A DNA stretch of 64,000 bases from Fagopyrum homotropicum (Eukaryota > Streptophyta > Magnoliopsida > Caryophyllales > Polygonaceae), in assembly GCA_033239125.1 (NCBI GenBank), contig BSWB01000006.1, forward strand, positions 115,676,242 through 115,740,241, read 5' to 3'. Every line of letters begins with the position of its first letter. The stretch's first letter is position 1. Both the position numbers and the translations under genes were made by a program. Below the pieces are notes generated by a model. It saw only the letters and a program-made list of their open reading frames with translations, ran no database searches and was not told the origin of the DNA. Positions 55,901 through 64,000 of the stretch are shown here, piece by piece.

Positions 55901-58900
55901 TGCCCCCGCGAGCTGAACGTTACAGAGTGACAGTTTAGATCGAAGTTGTTGAAAACGAGCTGATGCAAGAGGCTTGGTGAGAGCGTCCGCAATCTGATCT
56001 TTTGAGGTGATGAAGGCAACTCTGAGAGTGTTAGCTGCTATCTTTTCTCGCACAAAGTGATAATCAAGCTCAATATGTTTTGTCCTCTGATGAAAAACTG
56101 GATTAGCGGCAAGGTAGGTAGCGCCCAGATTATCACACCAGAGAATGGGGGGGTGATGTAGAAAGACGCCCAGTTCAGTAAGGAGATGTTGTAGCCATAT
56201 AAGTTCACACGTAGTCTGGCCAAGGGCTCGATACTCTGCCTCAGTGGATGATCGAGATACTGTAGCTTGCTTCTTGGAAGACCAGGACACCAGTGAAGAA
56301 CCAAAATAGACACAGTAGGCAGCAGTAGACCGGCGATCAGCGTGGTCACCTGCCCAGTCAGCATCACAAAAACCAGAGAGGGTAGAAGAGGAGTTGGAAG
56401 AAAGATGAAGGGAAAGGGAAATTGTAGAATTGAGATAGCGAAGGATACGTTTGATTGCTTGCCAATGGATTATGCGAGGATTATGCATATATTGACACAC
56501 CTTGTTGACAGCAAAGGAGATGTCAGGGCGAGTGAAGGACAAGTATTGTAAACTGCCAGCAACACTTCTGTACAAGGAAGTGTCAGGAAAGGGAGGGGAT
56601 GTGGTGGATGCAAGATCACAATTAGAAGCCATTGGGGTGGTGACAGATTTGGAGTTATACATATTCGTGGATTGAAGTAAGTTGCGAATATAGGTGGCTT
56701 GACAGAGGTTAAAACCAGCAGAAGATCTAGAGACTTCAATACCTAAAAAGTAATGAAGATCACCTAGATCTTTGACAGGAAAATGGGAAGACAGGGAAGA
56801 CACGAATTGGGATGCAAGGGAGTTGGAGGATGCAATCACAAGGATGTCATCAACATATACTAGGACAAACACAGTGTCGGATTGATGATGACAGGTAAAT
56901 AAGGAGGAATCAGCTTTGGAGAGAGCAAAACCAAGATGTATGAGGGTGTCACTGAGTTTAGAATACCAGGCTCGAGGAGCTTGGCGTAAGCCATAGAGGG
57001 ATTTGTGCAACTTACAAATATGATTGGGAAATTGAGGATGCACGAACCCTGGCGGTTGTTTAATGTACACATCTTCGTTCAAATCTCCATGAAGAAAGGC
57101 ATTTTGTATGTCGATTTGCTTGACTGTCCAATTATTCATTGAGGCAAGGGAGAGTACAAGGCGAATGGTGGAGGGTTTTATGACTGGACTGAAGGTCTCG
57201 GTGAAGTCGATTCCAAGGATTTGGTTGAATCCTTTGGCGACTAGGCGGGCTTTCCGGCGTTCAAGAGTGCCATCGGATTTTCTTTTGGTCTTGTAGACCC
57301 ATTTGACACCAAGAGGATTGGCATGAGGATGTGGTGGAACAAGCGACCAAGTATGAGTTGAGAGGAGGGCATTGAACTCTTGGGACGTGGCTTCACGCCA
57401 TTCAGGGAATGAGGAAGCTTGAGTATAAGAATGGGGTTCTTCTGGAATGTGGAGGATGGAGGATGCTGCTGATGGAGGCCAGGGGATGGTGCCGTCTGTT
57501 CGCACCTTTGGTTTGAAGATAAGGTGTTGGGCTCGAGTGGACATTGGTCTGGCAGGTGGGGAATTAGGTGGGCTGGGCGAGTTAGAAGAAGAGTTGGGTG
57601 AGGAGTTGGACCGAGGAATAGGTGAAGTCTCATTTCTGGTGGATGGTCTGATGGGCTGGGTTTCAGCCATGGATTGTGTGGGCTCATTGGAGATGTTGTT
57701 ATTATTGGAGGGGGAAGATGGGCTAGGGTGTATATGGGCCGGCAGAGCTTCAGAAGAGGGTGTGGATGGTGGGGCTAGATGCCAAGTGAGAGACGATGGT
57801 TGGTGTGATGGTGTGACATCATTTGCAAGAATTTTGGTAGTTTGTTTGAACGGGAATTGAGATTCATGGAAAATCACGTCCCGGGATAAATAAAGTCTAT
57901 TAGATATGTAATCAAGACAAATATAACCCCGATGATGAGGGGCATAACCCAAGAAGACACACGGTTTAGAACGAAAATTTAATTTGTGTGAATTGTAAGG
58001 CCGAAGGTTTGGGAAGCAAAGAGAGCCAAATGTTTTGAGATTTTTGAGATTGGGAGCATGATTGTAAAGAACATGATAGGGAGAATTATGATTTAGGGTA
58101 GGGGTGGGAAGACGGTTAATTAGATAGACGGCCGTTTCAAAGGCGTAATCCCAAAAGGAAAAAGGTAGAGAGGAGTGTGCGAGGAGGGCTAATCCGGTGT
58201 CTACAATATGACGATGGCGATTTTCAATGCTACCATTTTGTGGATGGGAGTATGGACAAGTGAGACGATGATTTATCCCACGTTGAGCAAAGAAAGGTTT
58301 AAGCGGTTTGAACTCGGTGCCACCATCGGTTTGGATAGATTTGACTTTGGATGAAAAATAATTTTCAACAAAGTAAATGAAAGCTTGCACATATGAAGAT
58401 GTGGTTGATTTACTAGACATAGGAAATATCCATAAAAAGTTTGTAAAATCATCTAAAATTGATAAGTAAAACCGATGCCCTCTTGAAGAAGTGGTATGGT
58501 CTGGGCCCCAAAGGTCCATAAACAAAAGTTCAAAGGCCTGGGCAGCCCGGGTTGGAGAAAGCGGATGAGGGAGCATGTGGGCTTTAGCTCGTGAACACGA
58601 TACACAGCGGAACTGAGCAATTGAGGAGTTAGGGCACGGGATCGCTAACGACCGTAGCATTTGTTGGGTGGTTCGAAGAGATGGATGACCGAAGCGGGAA
58701 TGCCAGAGTTGAAAATTGGAGAGGGTAGATAGGTGGGCCTGTGGTGAAGCTTTGGAAGCAGTCAAGGGCAGGACATACAAGCCGTCTTCAATGGTTCCTT
58801 GAAGAATTGTTGCCAGGGAACGTCGATCCTTCACAAAGAAACAATCACGATGAAATTCAAAGAAAACAGGGTTATCAATACAAAATTGACGAACAGAGAG

Positions 58901-60196
58901 AAGGTTTTTGTTAATTGAAGGGACATGAAGAATATTTTTGAATGAGAAAGAAGATGCAGGAGATTGAGGGGAAGAGAGAAGGTTAGAACCGTAATGCTGA
59001 ATAGGTAAGGAAGAGCCATCACCAATCGACACAGTATCAGTGCCATTGTAGGACTGTGTGTCAAAGGGAAGGTTGTGAAGATCCGGCGTGAAATGATTTG
59101 TGGCTGCAGTATCTGGAGTCCACTGAGAAGTTGAGTGGTGTGCTTGAAATGAGGTTGGAGCAGGTGCCTGGTACGATTGATTGAAGCGGTGCCAGCATTG
59201 CAAGGCTGTATGTCCTGGTTTGGAGCAAACCTGGCACACTGGACGGGTATCCTGTTGCCCAGTAAAGTTGTTGTTGGGTCTGCCTGAAGAATTGCCTCTG
59301 GGTGAAGGTGAGTAACCAGTATTTGTAGAGTTGGTACCTCGACCACGACCCCGAGGATTTTGATTTGTGGTGTTGCTGTTAAAATTGCTATGTTGATTTC
59401 CTCTACCTCGACCTCTGTTGTTGGAATTGTTTCCTGAGTTATTTGTGTAGGATGAGTTGGCAGATAGGTTGGGTAAATGTGAAGAGGAGGATGAGTGATG
59501 GAGGATGCGGGCTTCATGGTTCAGGAGGTGGGAAAGGATCATTGTGGATGTGGGTAAAAAGGGTTGAGTGCTGAGGGAAGTAATAATAGGGTCATACTCA
59601 GGGGGAAGACCAGCAAATAAAGATGCAGCAAATTCTGAATCTGAAACTTGTTGGCCTGCCATTTGAAGGGAGGAGACTAGAGATTTGACTTTGTTAAAGA
59701 AGGAAGTAATGGAATCAGCACCTTTCTTGACAGAAGCTAGTTGAAGGCGGGTTTGTAGGATGTGAGCACTGGAGCGAGCAGTGTAGATCTCATGAAGGGT
59801 GTGCCAGACATCTCTAGACGTTGTGCAGTCGGTGACCTGGGTAAGAACTTCCTCAGTGAGGGAGGAGGTGAGAATGGCTAATACAAGGTGGTCCTTGGTG
59901 ATCCAGTCCAGCTGAGATTGTGTTGGTGTGGAAGCATCGGTTGGGGAAGGAGGGTAAGGCAGTGTGCCATCAACATGACCAAAGAGATTATAAGCTCTAA
60001 GGACAGGAATAACCTGTGTTTTCCAGAGGGGGTAGTTGCTGGAGGAGAGTTTGATGTTTATAAAGCTTGAAAAACCGGGAAGAGGTGTAGGCTGTGAAGT
60101 AGGTGTTGGGAGGGCGCTTGGAGGTGGTGGTGGTGGAGGTGTTAGTGATGGAGATGGGTTGTTATTTGGAGAGGAGGAGGAGGAGTCGTCTGACAT
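55898..60196 (-). CDS. Copia gag-pol polyprotein, intact (1432 aa)
   Basis: ATG at 60196 (MSDDSSSSS), TAA at 55898-55900. Gag of UBN2 type spans residues 41-235 (NYPLWKTQVIPVLRAYNLFG), followed by Arg/Gly/Asn-rich sequence and a zinc knuckle CQVCSKPGHTALQC (321-334). Protease has its Asp at 362 in PDTAATNH, an uncommon replacement of the usual D-S/T-G. Integrase zinc ligands are H499, H504, C531, C534; its catalytic residues are D561, D624 and E658. RT spans about 935-1180 with YVDD at 1114-1117. RNase H has D1278, E1319, D1355 and D1378. Length is normal for a single-frame plant copia protein, which is processed by its own protease. No stop or frameshift was seen. Confidence 0.97.
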   Translation of the reverse strand: MSDDSSSSSPNNNPSPSLTPPPPPPPSALPTPTSQPTPLPGFSSFINIKLSSSNYPLWKTQVIPVLRAYNLFGHVDGTLPYPPSPTDASTPTQSQLDWITKDHLVLAILTSSLTEEVLTQVTDCTTSRDVWHTLHEIYTARSSAHILQTRLQLASVKKGADSITSFFNKVKSLVSSLQMAGQQVSDSEFAASLFAGLPPEYDPIITSLSTQPFLPTSTMILSHLLNHEARILHHSSSSSHLPNLSANSSYTNNSGNNSNNRGRGRGNQHSNFNSNTTNQNPRGRGRGTNSTNTGYSPSPRGNSSGRPNNNFTGQQDTRPVCQVCSKPGHTALQCWHRFNQSYQAPAPTSFQAHHSTSQWTPDTAATNHFTPDLHNLPFDTQSYNGTDTVSIGDGSSLPIQHYGSNLLSSPQSPASSFSFKNILHVPSINKNLLSVRQFCIDNPVFFEFHRDCFFVKDRRSLATILQGTIEDGLYVLPLTASKASPQAHLSTLSNFQLWHSRFGHPSLRTTQQMLRSLAIPCPNSSIAQFRCVSCSRAKAHMLPHPLSPTRAAQAFELLFMDLWGPDHTTSSRGHRFYLSILDDFTNFLWIFPMSSKSTTSSYVQAFIYFVENYFSSKVKSIQTDGGTEFKPLKPFFAQRGINHRLTCPYSHPQNGSIENRHRHIVDTGLALLAHSSLPFSFWDYAFETAVYLINRLPTPTLNHNSPYHVLYNHAPNLKNLKTFGSLCFPNLRPYNSHKLNFRSKPCVFLGYAPHHRGYICLDYISNRLYLSRDVIFHESQFPFKQTTKILANDVTPSHQPSSLTWHLAPPSTPSSEALPAHIHPSPSSPSNNNNISNEPTQSMAETQPIRPSTRNETSPIPRSNSSPNSSSNSPSPPNSPPARPMSTRAQHLIFKPKVRTDGTIPWPPSAASSILHIPEEPHSYTQASSFPEWREATSQEFNALLSTHTWSLVPPHPHANPLGVKWVYKTKRKSDGTLERRKARLVAKGFNQILGIDFTETFSPVIKPSTIRLVLSLASMNNWTVKQIDIQNAFLHGDLNEDVYIKQPPGFVHPQFPNHICKLHKSLYGLRQAPRAWYSKLSDTLIHLGFALSKADSSLFTCHHQSDTVFVLVYVDDILVIASSNSLASQFVSSLSSHFPVKDLGDLHYFLGIEVSRSSAGFNLCQATYIRNLLQSTNMYNSKSVTTPMASNCDLASTTSPPFPDTSLYRSVAGSLQYLSFTRPDISFAVNKVCQYMHNPRIIHWQAIKRILRYLNSTISLSLHLSSNSSSTLSGFCDADWAGDHADRRSTAAYCVYFGSSLVSWSSKKQATVSRSSTEAEYRALGQTTCELIWLQHLLTELGVFLHHPPILWCDNLGATYLAANPVFHQRTKHIELDYHFVREKIAANTLRVAFITSKDQIADALTKPLASARFQQLRSKLSLCNVQLAGA

Positions 60197-60240
60197 TGTT
60201 TAGCACTGCAATGTTTAGTGGACGTTTGTCCTTTTTTGAG

Positions 60241-60252
60241 GCTCTGATACCA
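60241..60252 (-). other. Primer-binding site of copia element (initiator tRNA-Met)
   Basis: The minus strand reads TGGTATCAGAGC directly after the 5' LTR, the standard plant copia site complementary to the 3' end of initiator tRNA-Met. Confidence 0.95.
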
Positions 60253-60393
60253 TGCTAGAAGTGGTGAATCAGAGATGGTATTTGAAGATCCTTTTGATTC
60301 CTTAATTGTCTGTTACATAGGATGGTAGAGAATATATAGATACATATAGTGGGCTATGGGCCAAGCATACATTGTGGGCTGTATAGTCTATTA
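60253..60393 (-). repeat. 5' LTR of copia element
   Basis: 141 bp, identical to the 3' LTR. Such a short LTR must hold both promoter and terminator; acatatagtg and gaatatatagata are the only TATA-like stretches seen. Confidence 0.95.
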
Positions 60394-60442
60394 TACATGC
60401 AACACATATATACAAACAAGCCAGAGAGTGTAAGCTACAAAG

Positions 60443-60712
60443 ATGGACTTCACACGAGGATGTCAAGGTACCCCTAATTCATTTACCATTCAAAATTGTT
60501 ACCCTATTTTTTTCTTATTTATGATGGCATGCAGGAAAACAAGAATGGCCAGAGTTGGTTGGTACGAGAGGGCCACATGCTGGGAAAATGAGAACGTTCA
60601 AACCACCATTTTGCCCGAGGGAAGCCCGATAACTTATGACTACCGTTGTGATCGCGTCCGAATTTTCGTGGATCGTCACGGTGTTGTGGTTGAGACCCCT
60701 AGGGTTTCTTGA
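60443..60712 (+). pseudogene. Potato type I serine proteinase inhibitor gene, promoter severed and probably frameshifted
   Basis: Exon 1 is 60443-60467 (MDFTRGCQG), intron 60468-60534 (GT-AG, 67 bp), exon 2 60535-60712. The reading begins GKQEWPELVGTRGPHA, typical of the family, with its single intron in the usual place. At about 60580-60586 the frame shifts: the family continuation ENVQTTILPEGSPITYDYRC and DRVRIFVDRHGVVVETP is in another frame. Comparison with the family suggests loss of a few codons plus one base before ENV. The predicted reactive-site P1 residue is Tyr (PITY-D), a chymotrypsin-type specificity. Such inhibitors are small defence proteins against digestive and subtilisin-like proteases. 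Confidence 0.8.
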
Positions 60713-61640
60713 AAAAGCATCACATAAGAGCATCATAGATGCAACTATCGTGCTATGTACGTGAAATGTAATAAGTGAATGATGCTAGTAATAAAGAGTC
60801 TCAATCTCCTCTTACTAAACTTGTTAAAAATCCAACACTGACCTGACATCGTATAGCTCATCGTGTATATACATGGTCCTTAGATAACATTATTCTAGTA
60901 ACATTTTATCATAGAACAATTTTTTTCATTAGAGGAAGTTTCGGTACCCTTCGAGAATCTGACCGTTTTAATGTCAATAACAAAATATTATAAAGAAAAA
61001 AGAAAATATAAAGTAGTCATCGGAACTCCCCGACCCCTTATATCATTTAGTAAAATATTACTAACACCTTTGGCATCTTAAATAATACATTAAGACCAAG
61101 ATCAAACCTAAAAGCCATGGTGGCTAAAACTACATTATTTGGCACTGTAGGCATGTCGAAACCGAATTTTCTAGTCTCTTATAAGGTATTCTTGACTCGT
61201 AAGTACCAAACTCGAGTGAGAGCGGTGACGAGGGAATTTTTGAAGAAGAGGATTCTCATTTGGGATTTTGGAACCATTTAATAACCCAACTTCCAAGTTA
61301 ACTTGACTTGAGCCCATACACTATGACGTATAACTCTTCCGTAGATAAAATGTATAAACTCGACTTGAATGTGAGAAGTTATTATCTCAACAAATTTTAG
61401 TGAGTCTTCGAGTACTCGGTTATACATTTCCCTCATGAAAAAATATATAACCGAGTAGATTCACATTCCGAATTTTTGAATATGTTATTTTATGTATTGA
61501 AACAATTTGGTTTACTAGGCTTTTTCTAGTTTTGTGTTTAGTAAATGTACCCCTTCTCTCCCTTAAGAGAAGAGGAGAAGAGTGTGTATAGTTTGAGAAT
61601 AAATATAAAAGGTTGGGGTATATTTACTTAATTGAAACAT
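60713..61640. other. Spacer downstream of the proteinase inhibitor
   Basis: No gene is seen. The first ~100 bp probably holds the inhibitor's 3' UTR (aataaag at 60789-60795). The rest is low-copy AT-rich sequence. Confidence 0.4.
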
Positions 61641-61734
61641 TAAAAAGGCTAATTACTACTATAATTTTTCAAAAAAACCTAGTTACCAAAATTGCCCTTT
61701 TATATTTATATTTCAGGTAGTATATAGTAAGTTA

Positions 61735-62285
61735 TTAATACTTTTGAGTATAAAAATATGGTCCAAAGTGCAAAATTTATAAAAGGATAGTTCAAAAGGA
61801 ATTGTTTATAATTTATAAAAGGATAGTTCATTAATTATAATAGAATAGTTCATAGTGCAAAATATATAAAGGAGTGAAAGTAATAGTTCAAAACTTATTA
61901 TGGGATAATTCATGAATTATAATAGAATAGTTCATGAATTATAATAGAATAGTTCAAAGTGCAAAATTTATAAAGGAGTGAAAGTAATAGTTCAAAACTT
62001 ATTATGGGATAGTTCATGAATTATAATAGAATAGTTCATGAATTATAATAGAATAGTTCATGAATTATAATAGAATAGTTCATGAATTATAATAGAATAG
62101 TTCAAAGTGCAAAATTTATAATGGATAGTGCATAACTTAGAAAATGATAGTTCATAACATATAAACGATTAATTTATGAACAATTTGATAAAATATATTA
62201 AAAAGTAATAGTTCATGGAGTATATAAGAATAGTTCAAAGTTTATAGGAGAATAGTGCATAAATTATAACATGGTAGTTCAAACA
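61735..62285. repeat. Minisatellite-like array built on (at)agttcatgaattataatagaat
   Basis: The word atagttca recurs about 20 times; the densest part (61910-62105) has 21-23-bp units with tgaattataatagaatagtt, and a longer unit containing caaaatttataaaggagtga occurs about three times. Sequence drift is higher at the edges. No coding potential. Confidence 0.8.
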
Positions 62286-62325
62286 AATTTCCATTCATTT
62301 CTGAAAAAAAAATTCGTTTCAGAAA

Positions 62326-62400
62326 TTTTTTTTTTTTGGGGACACGTGTCGGCCGTACGGGCGGCCACACGACCGTACCGCATTAATTGAACCGTACCTG
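62326..62400. other. GC-rich palindromic patch with G-box
   Basis: After a T run, gacacgtgtc (62341-62350) is a perfect 10-bp palindrome containing CACGTG, followed by two related words, ggccgtacgg and gaccgtaccg. It stands out in AT-rich surroundings and might be the end of a small transposon. No partner end was found. Confidence 0.35.
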
Positions 62401-62564
62401 AACAAAAGTCTTATATATTGTGTATATAAATGTTCAAGTCAATGAAATAAATTAGACTTTTAGCAGTCTATTTGTCCCTAATTAATTTTTGGTAAATAAT
62501 ATTATAATAAAATTTTGTATAATTGTATTTTTGTTACAAAAGTATAAGTCATAAAACAAACTAG

Positions 62565-62665
62565 TTACCCTGGCGCAACGGTTGAGACTTCAAGGTAACA
62601 CGAGGGTCCCAGATTCAGATGACATGGTGGCGCGAATCGGGAGAGAATCCACAAAAAGAAAATCC
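62565..62665 (+). mobile_element. SINE-like tRNA-derived fragment
   Basis: Ccctggcgcaacggttgaga resembles the A-box start of plant Au-type SINEs, and ggtcccagattcagat about 30 bp downstream could be a decayed B-box. No clear tail or target duplication is seen, so it is a tentative call. Confidence 0.4.
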
Positions 62666-63856
62666 GGATCTATCAATTTTGAGAGTTGTGGGGGTGGTAA
62701 ACAACGGGTACTTAGAACCCTTTGAAACGAGAAAGGGTAGGAGCTAAGGATTTGGGCTGATTTACAGCGGTTATCAGGGTGGTGAAACCCAACGGAGATG
62801 GAGAGCGGGATGCGGCGGGTTGTTTAAGCTTTGGGAAGTATTGACTTCTTGCTACAGTAGGGAGGGTTTTTAGGTTTTTTTTATGTTTGATGCTATTATT
62901 GTTATTATAGATATAACGCACAAATATACAAAGGATATATATTTTGTGGGTAATTTTTAACGAAATAAGATATCAATAATCATAAAATTTGTGTAGATGA
63001 AAGTGTACGAGTAGTATATTTAGCATAAATTTATTATAGAAAATATCAATTTTGTGTTTAATTTGTTTAAAAATTTATAGCCGATTTTATTATAAATAAA
63101 ATTATAAAAAATCATGAAAATAAAGATCTTTGGTGATTTTGCCTGTGTTGATGGATGCAATTAGACAAGAGTTGATGTTTGATAAATGCAAATGTACAAA
63201 TGTTGATCTTTTAGGTGATAATAGACAAGTGTTCATCTACCGCAAGATTTATTCACAAATGAAGTGTAAGCTCATACAACTCTCCAACTGAGACCATAAA
63301 TCCAATTTGTCAACGAACAATATCAAACCATTTTCCCTTTGCTTACTGCTCTATAGATATATATACGTATGCCTATTTTGTGTTATATATAATGTCGAAA
63401 TTGACCATTATAACGCTCCGGATTGGGAAACCAGGAATGTCACTAGAATATGAGTCACACAGTGGATATATTAGATTTAACCTGACAACAAATTTACTAT
63501 TGGACCTTCCACCAAGAGCACGACAGAACAATATAGCATATATGACTTTTAATTTACAAAAAGTTGTAGTAACATGCACTTTAAATCATGTGAAGAAAAT
63601 AAGACAAGGATCAAAACAACCTTAATAGCCAACTCAAAAGCAATAAAAGATAAAGACCAACAAGTACACGACCTTCCCAAAACCTAAGACATATGTGGGT
63701 CCGGCTTATCACCAACTCTGAGAATTTCTCGCGAACATACCTAGAACTGAGGTTTATCCTAAAAACAACAACATATAAAACCATTAGTCAGCGTCCCAAA
63801 ATTAGAGTTAGAGCTCAAGAATCAGATCAAACTTGTATGCATCATATAAGGAACCT
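62666..63856. other. AT-rich spacer, no gene recognised
   Basis: No coding region with recognisable domains on either strand. The frames present are short and of biased composition. Confidence 0.4.
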
Positions 63857-64000
63857 GTAAAACCCGAAAATTTTAATTTCCAGAAATCCAAATCGAGTTT
63901 ACATCTATTAATTTTTTTATTATTTTTATCAGAACGGATCTAGCTTTACTGGATCACTTCTGGTTTGCATCTACCATGACGGGGCCTTTACGGAGCTTTA
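63857..64000 (+). repeat. Possible start of a gypsy LTR, cut by window end
   Basis: Tgtaaaacccgaaaatttta at 63857 resembles the TGTAA-ACCC start of chromovirus LTRs (compare tgtaataccccag at 15812). Only 144 bp are visible and no internal region can be confirmed. Confidence 0.3.

Larger units (their letters stand above)
55760..60393 (-). mobile_element. Complete Ty1/copia element, 4634 bp, probably recent and potentially autonomous
   Basis: It has identical 141-bp LTRs, a perfect 5-bp target duplication, a primer-binding site for initiator tRNA-Met, a purine-rich tract (GCGGGGGCA) and one uninterrupted polyprotein frame. Short LTRs and the gag/pol sequence suit the Ale/Retrofit lineage. All catalytic residues are present. 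No damage was found, so the copy may still be able to move if transcribed. Confidence 0.95.

Noticed and set aside
58831..59517. Long minus-strand open frame inside the copia gag region in another phase
   Set aside because: It is a shadow of the intact polyprotein frame; composition reflects the overlapping codons and no domain is recognised.
61880..62110. Regularly spaced repeats that could suggest a CRISPR array
   Set aside because: Units are contiguous without unique spacers, AT-rich, and the host is a eukaryote; it is a minisatellite.
63380..63625. Possible small gene (81 codons)
   Set aside because: It lies in AT-rich spacer, has no domain and no promoter or splice context.

Overview
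This is a repeat-dominated stretch of plant nuclear DNA, most likely eudicot. It has spliced nuclear genes with GT-AG introns, a group IId WRKY factor, a potato type I proteinase inhibitor, and plant-type Athila, Tekay, copia and LINE retroelements. I cannot name the species. About 75-80% of the window is mobile-element sequence, much of it nested.

Layout. 1-17.5 kb: an Athila-type LTR retrotransposon on the minus strand (element A, 1-10342; its 3' LTR is cut by the window edge) sits inside the gag/protease region of a plus-strand Tekay-like chromovirus (element B, to 17511). B also carries a solo LTR (11827-13560) with a perfect 5-bp target duplication. 17.5-20.1 kb: a LINE scrap and two inverted LTR fragments of a third gypsy family. 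20.1-25.0 kb: low-copy DNA with an intact three-exon WRKY gene (21866-23729). 25.4-40.3 kb: a PPR scrap, then an unusual YLDD-type reverse-transcriptase gene split in two by a young Athila-type element (element C, 26598-37793). 40.5-41.6 kb: a foldback Mutator-like element with a perfect 9-bp duplication. 42.8-50.6 kb: a minus-strand L1-type LINE split by a truncated Athila copy (element D, 44629-47241). 52.3-55.6 kb: a probable TIR element that has captured a piece of an ARM-repeat gene and was itself hit by a solo LTR. 55.76-60.39 kb: a complete Ty1/copia element with an unbroken 1432-codon polyprotein, identical 141-bp LTRs and a perfect duplication. It lies between the TATA box and the coding region of a proteinase-inhibitor gene. 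60.7-64 kb: AT-rich DNA with a minisatellite-like array, a SINE-like fragment and possibly the start of another LTR.

Only two coding units look intact: the WRKY gene and the copia polyprotein. Most other coding regions carry stops that fit C-to-T (or G-to-A) change, as expected for long-methylated repeats. The least expected patterns are (1) a family-specific, near-palindromic word centred on CGGTCG/CGGCCG, repeated in the LTRs, untranslated regions and coding linkers of the Athila-type elements; (2) element C, whose LTRs are almost identical although its body lacks gag and carries stops; and (3) the copia insertion that splits the proteinase-inhibitor promoter. All comparisons were made by eye; no alignment or database search was run.
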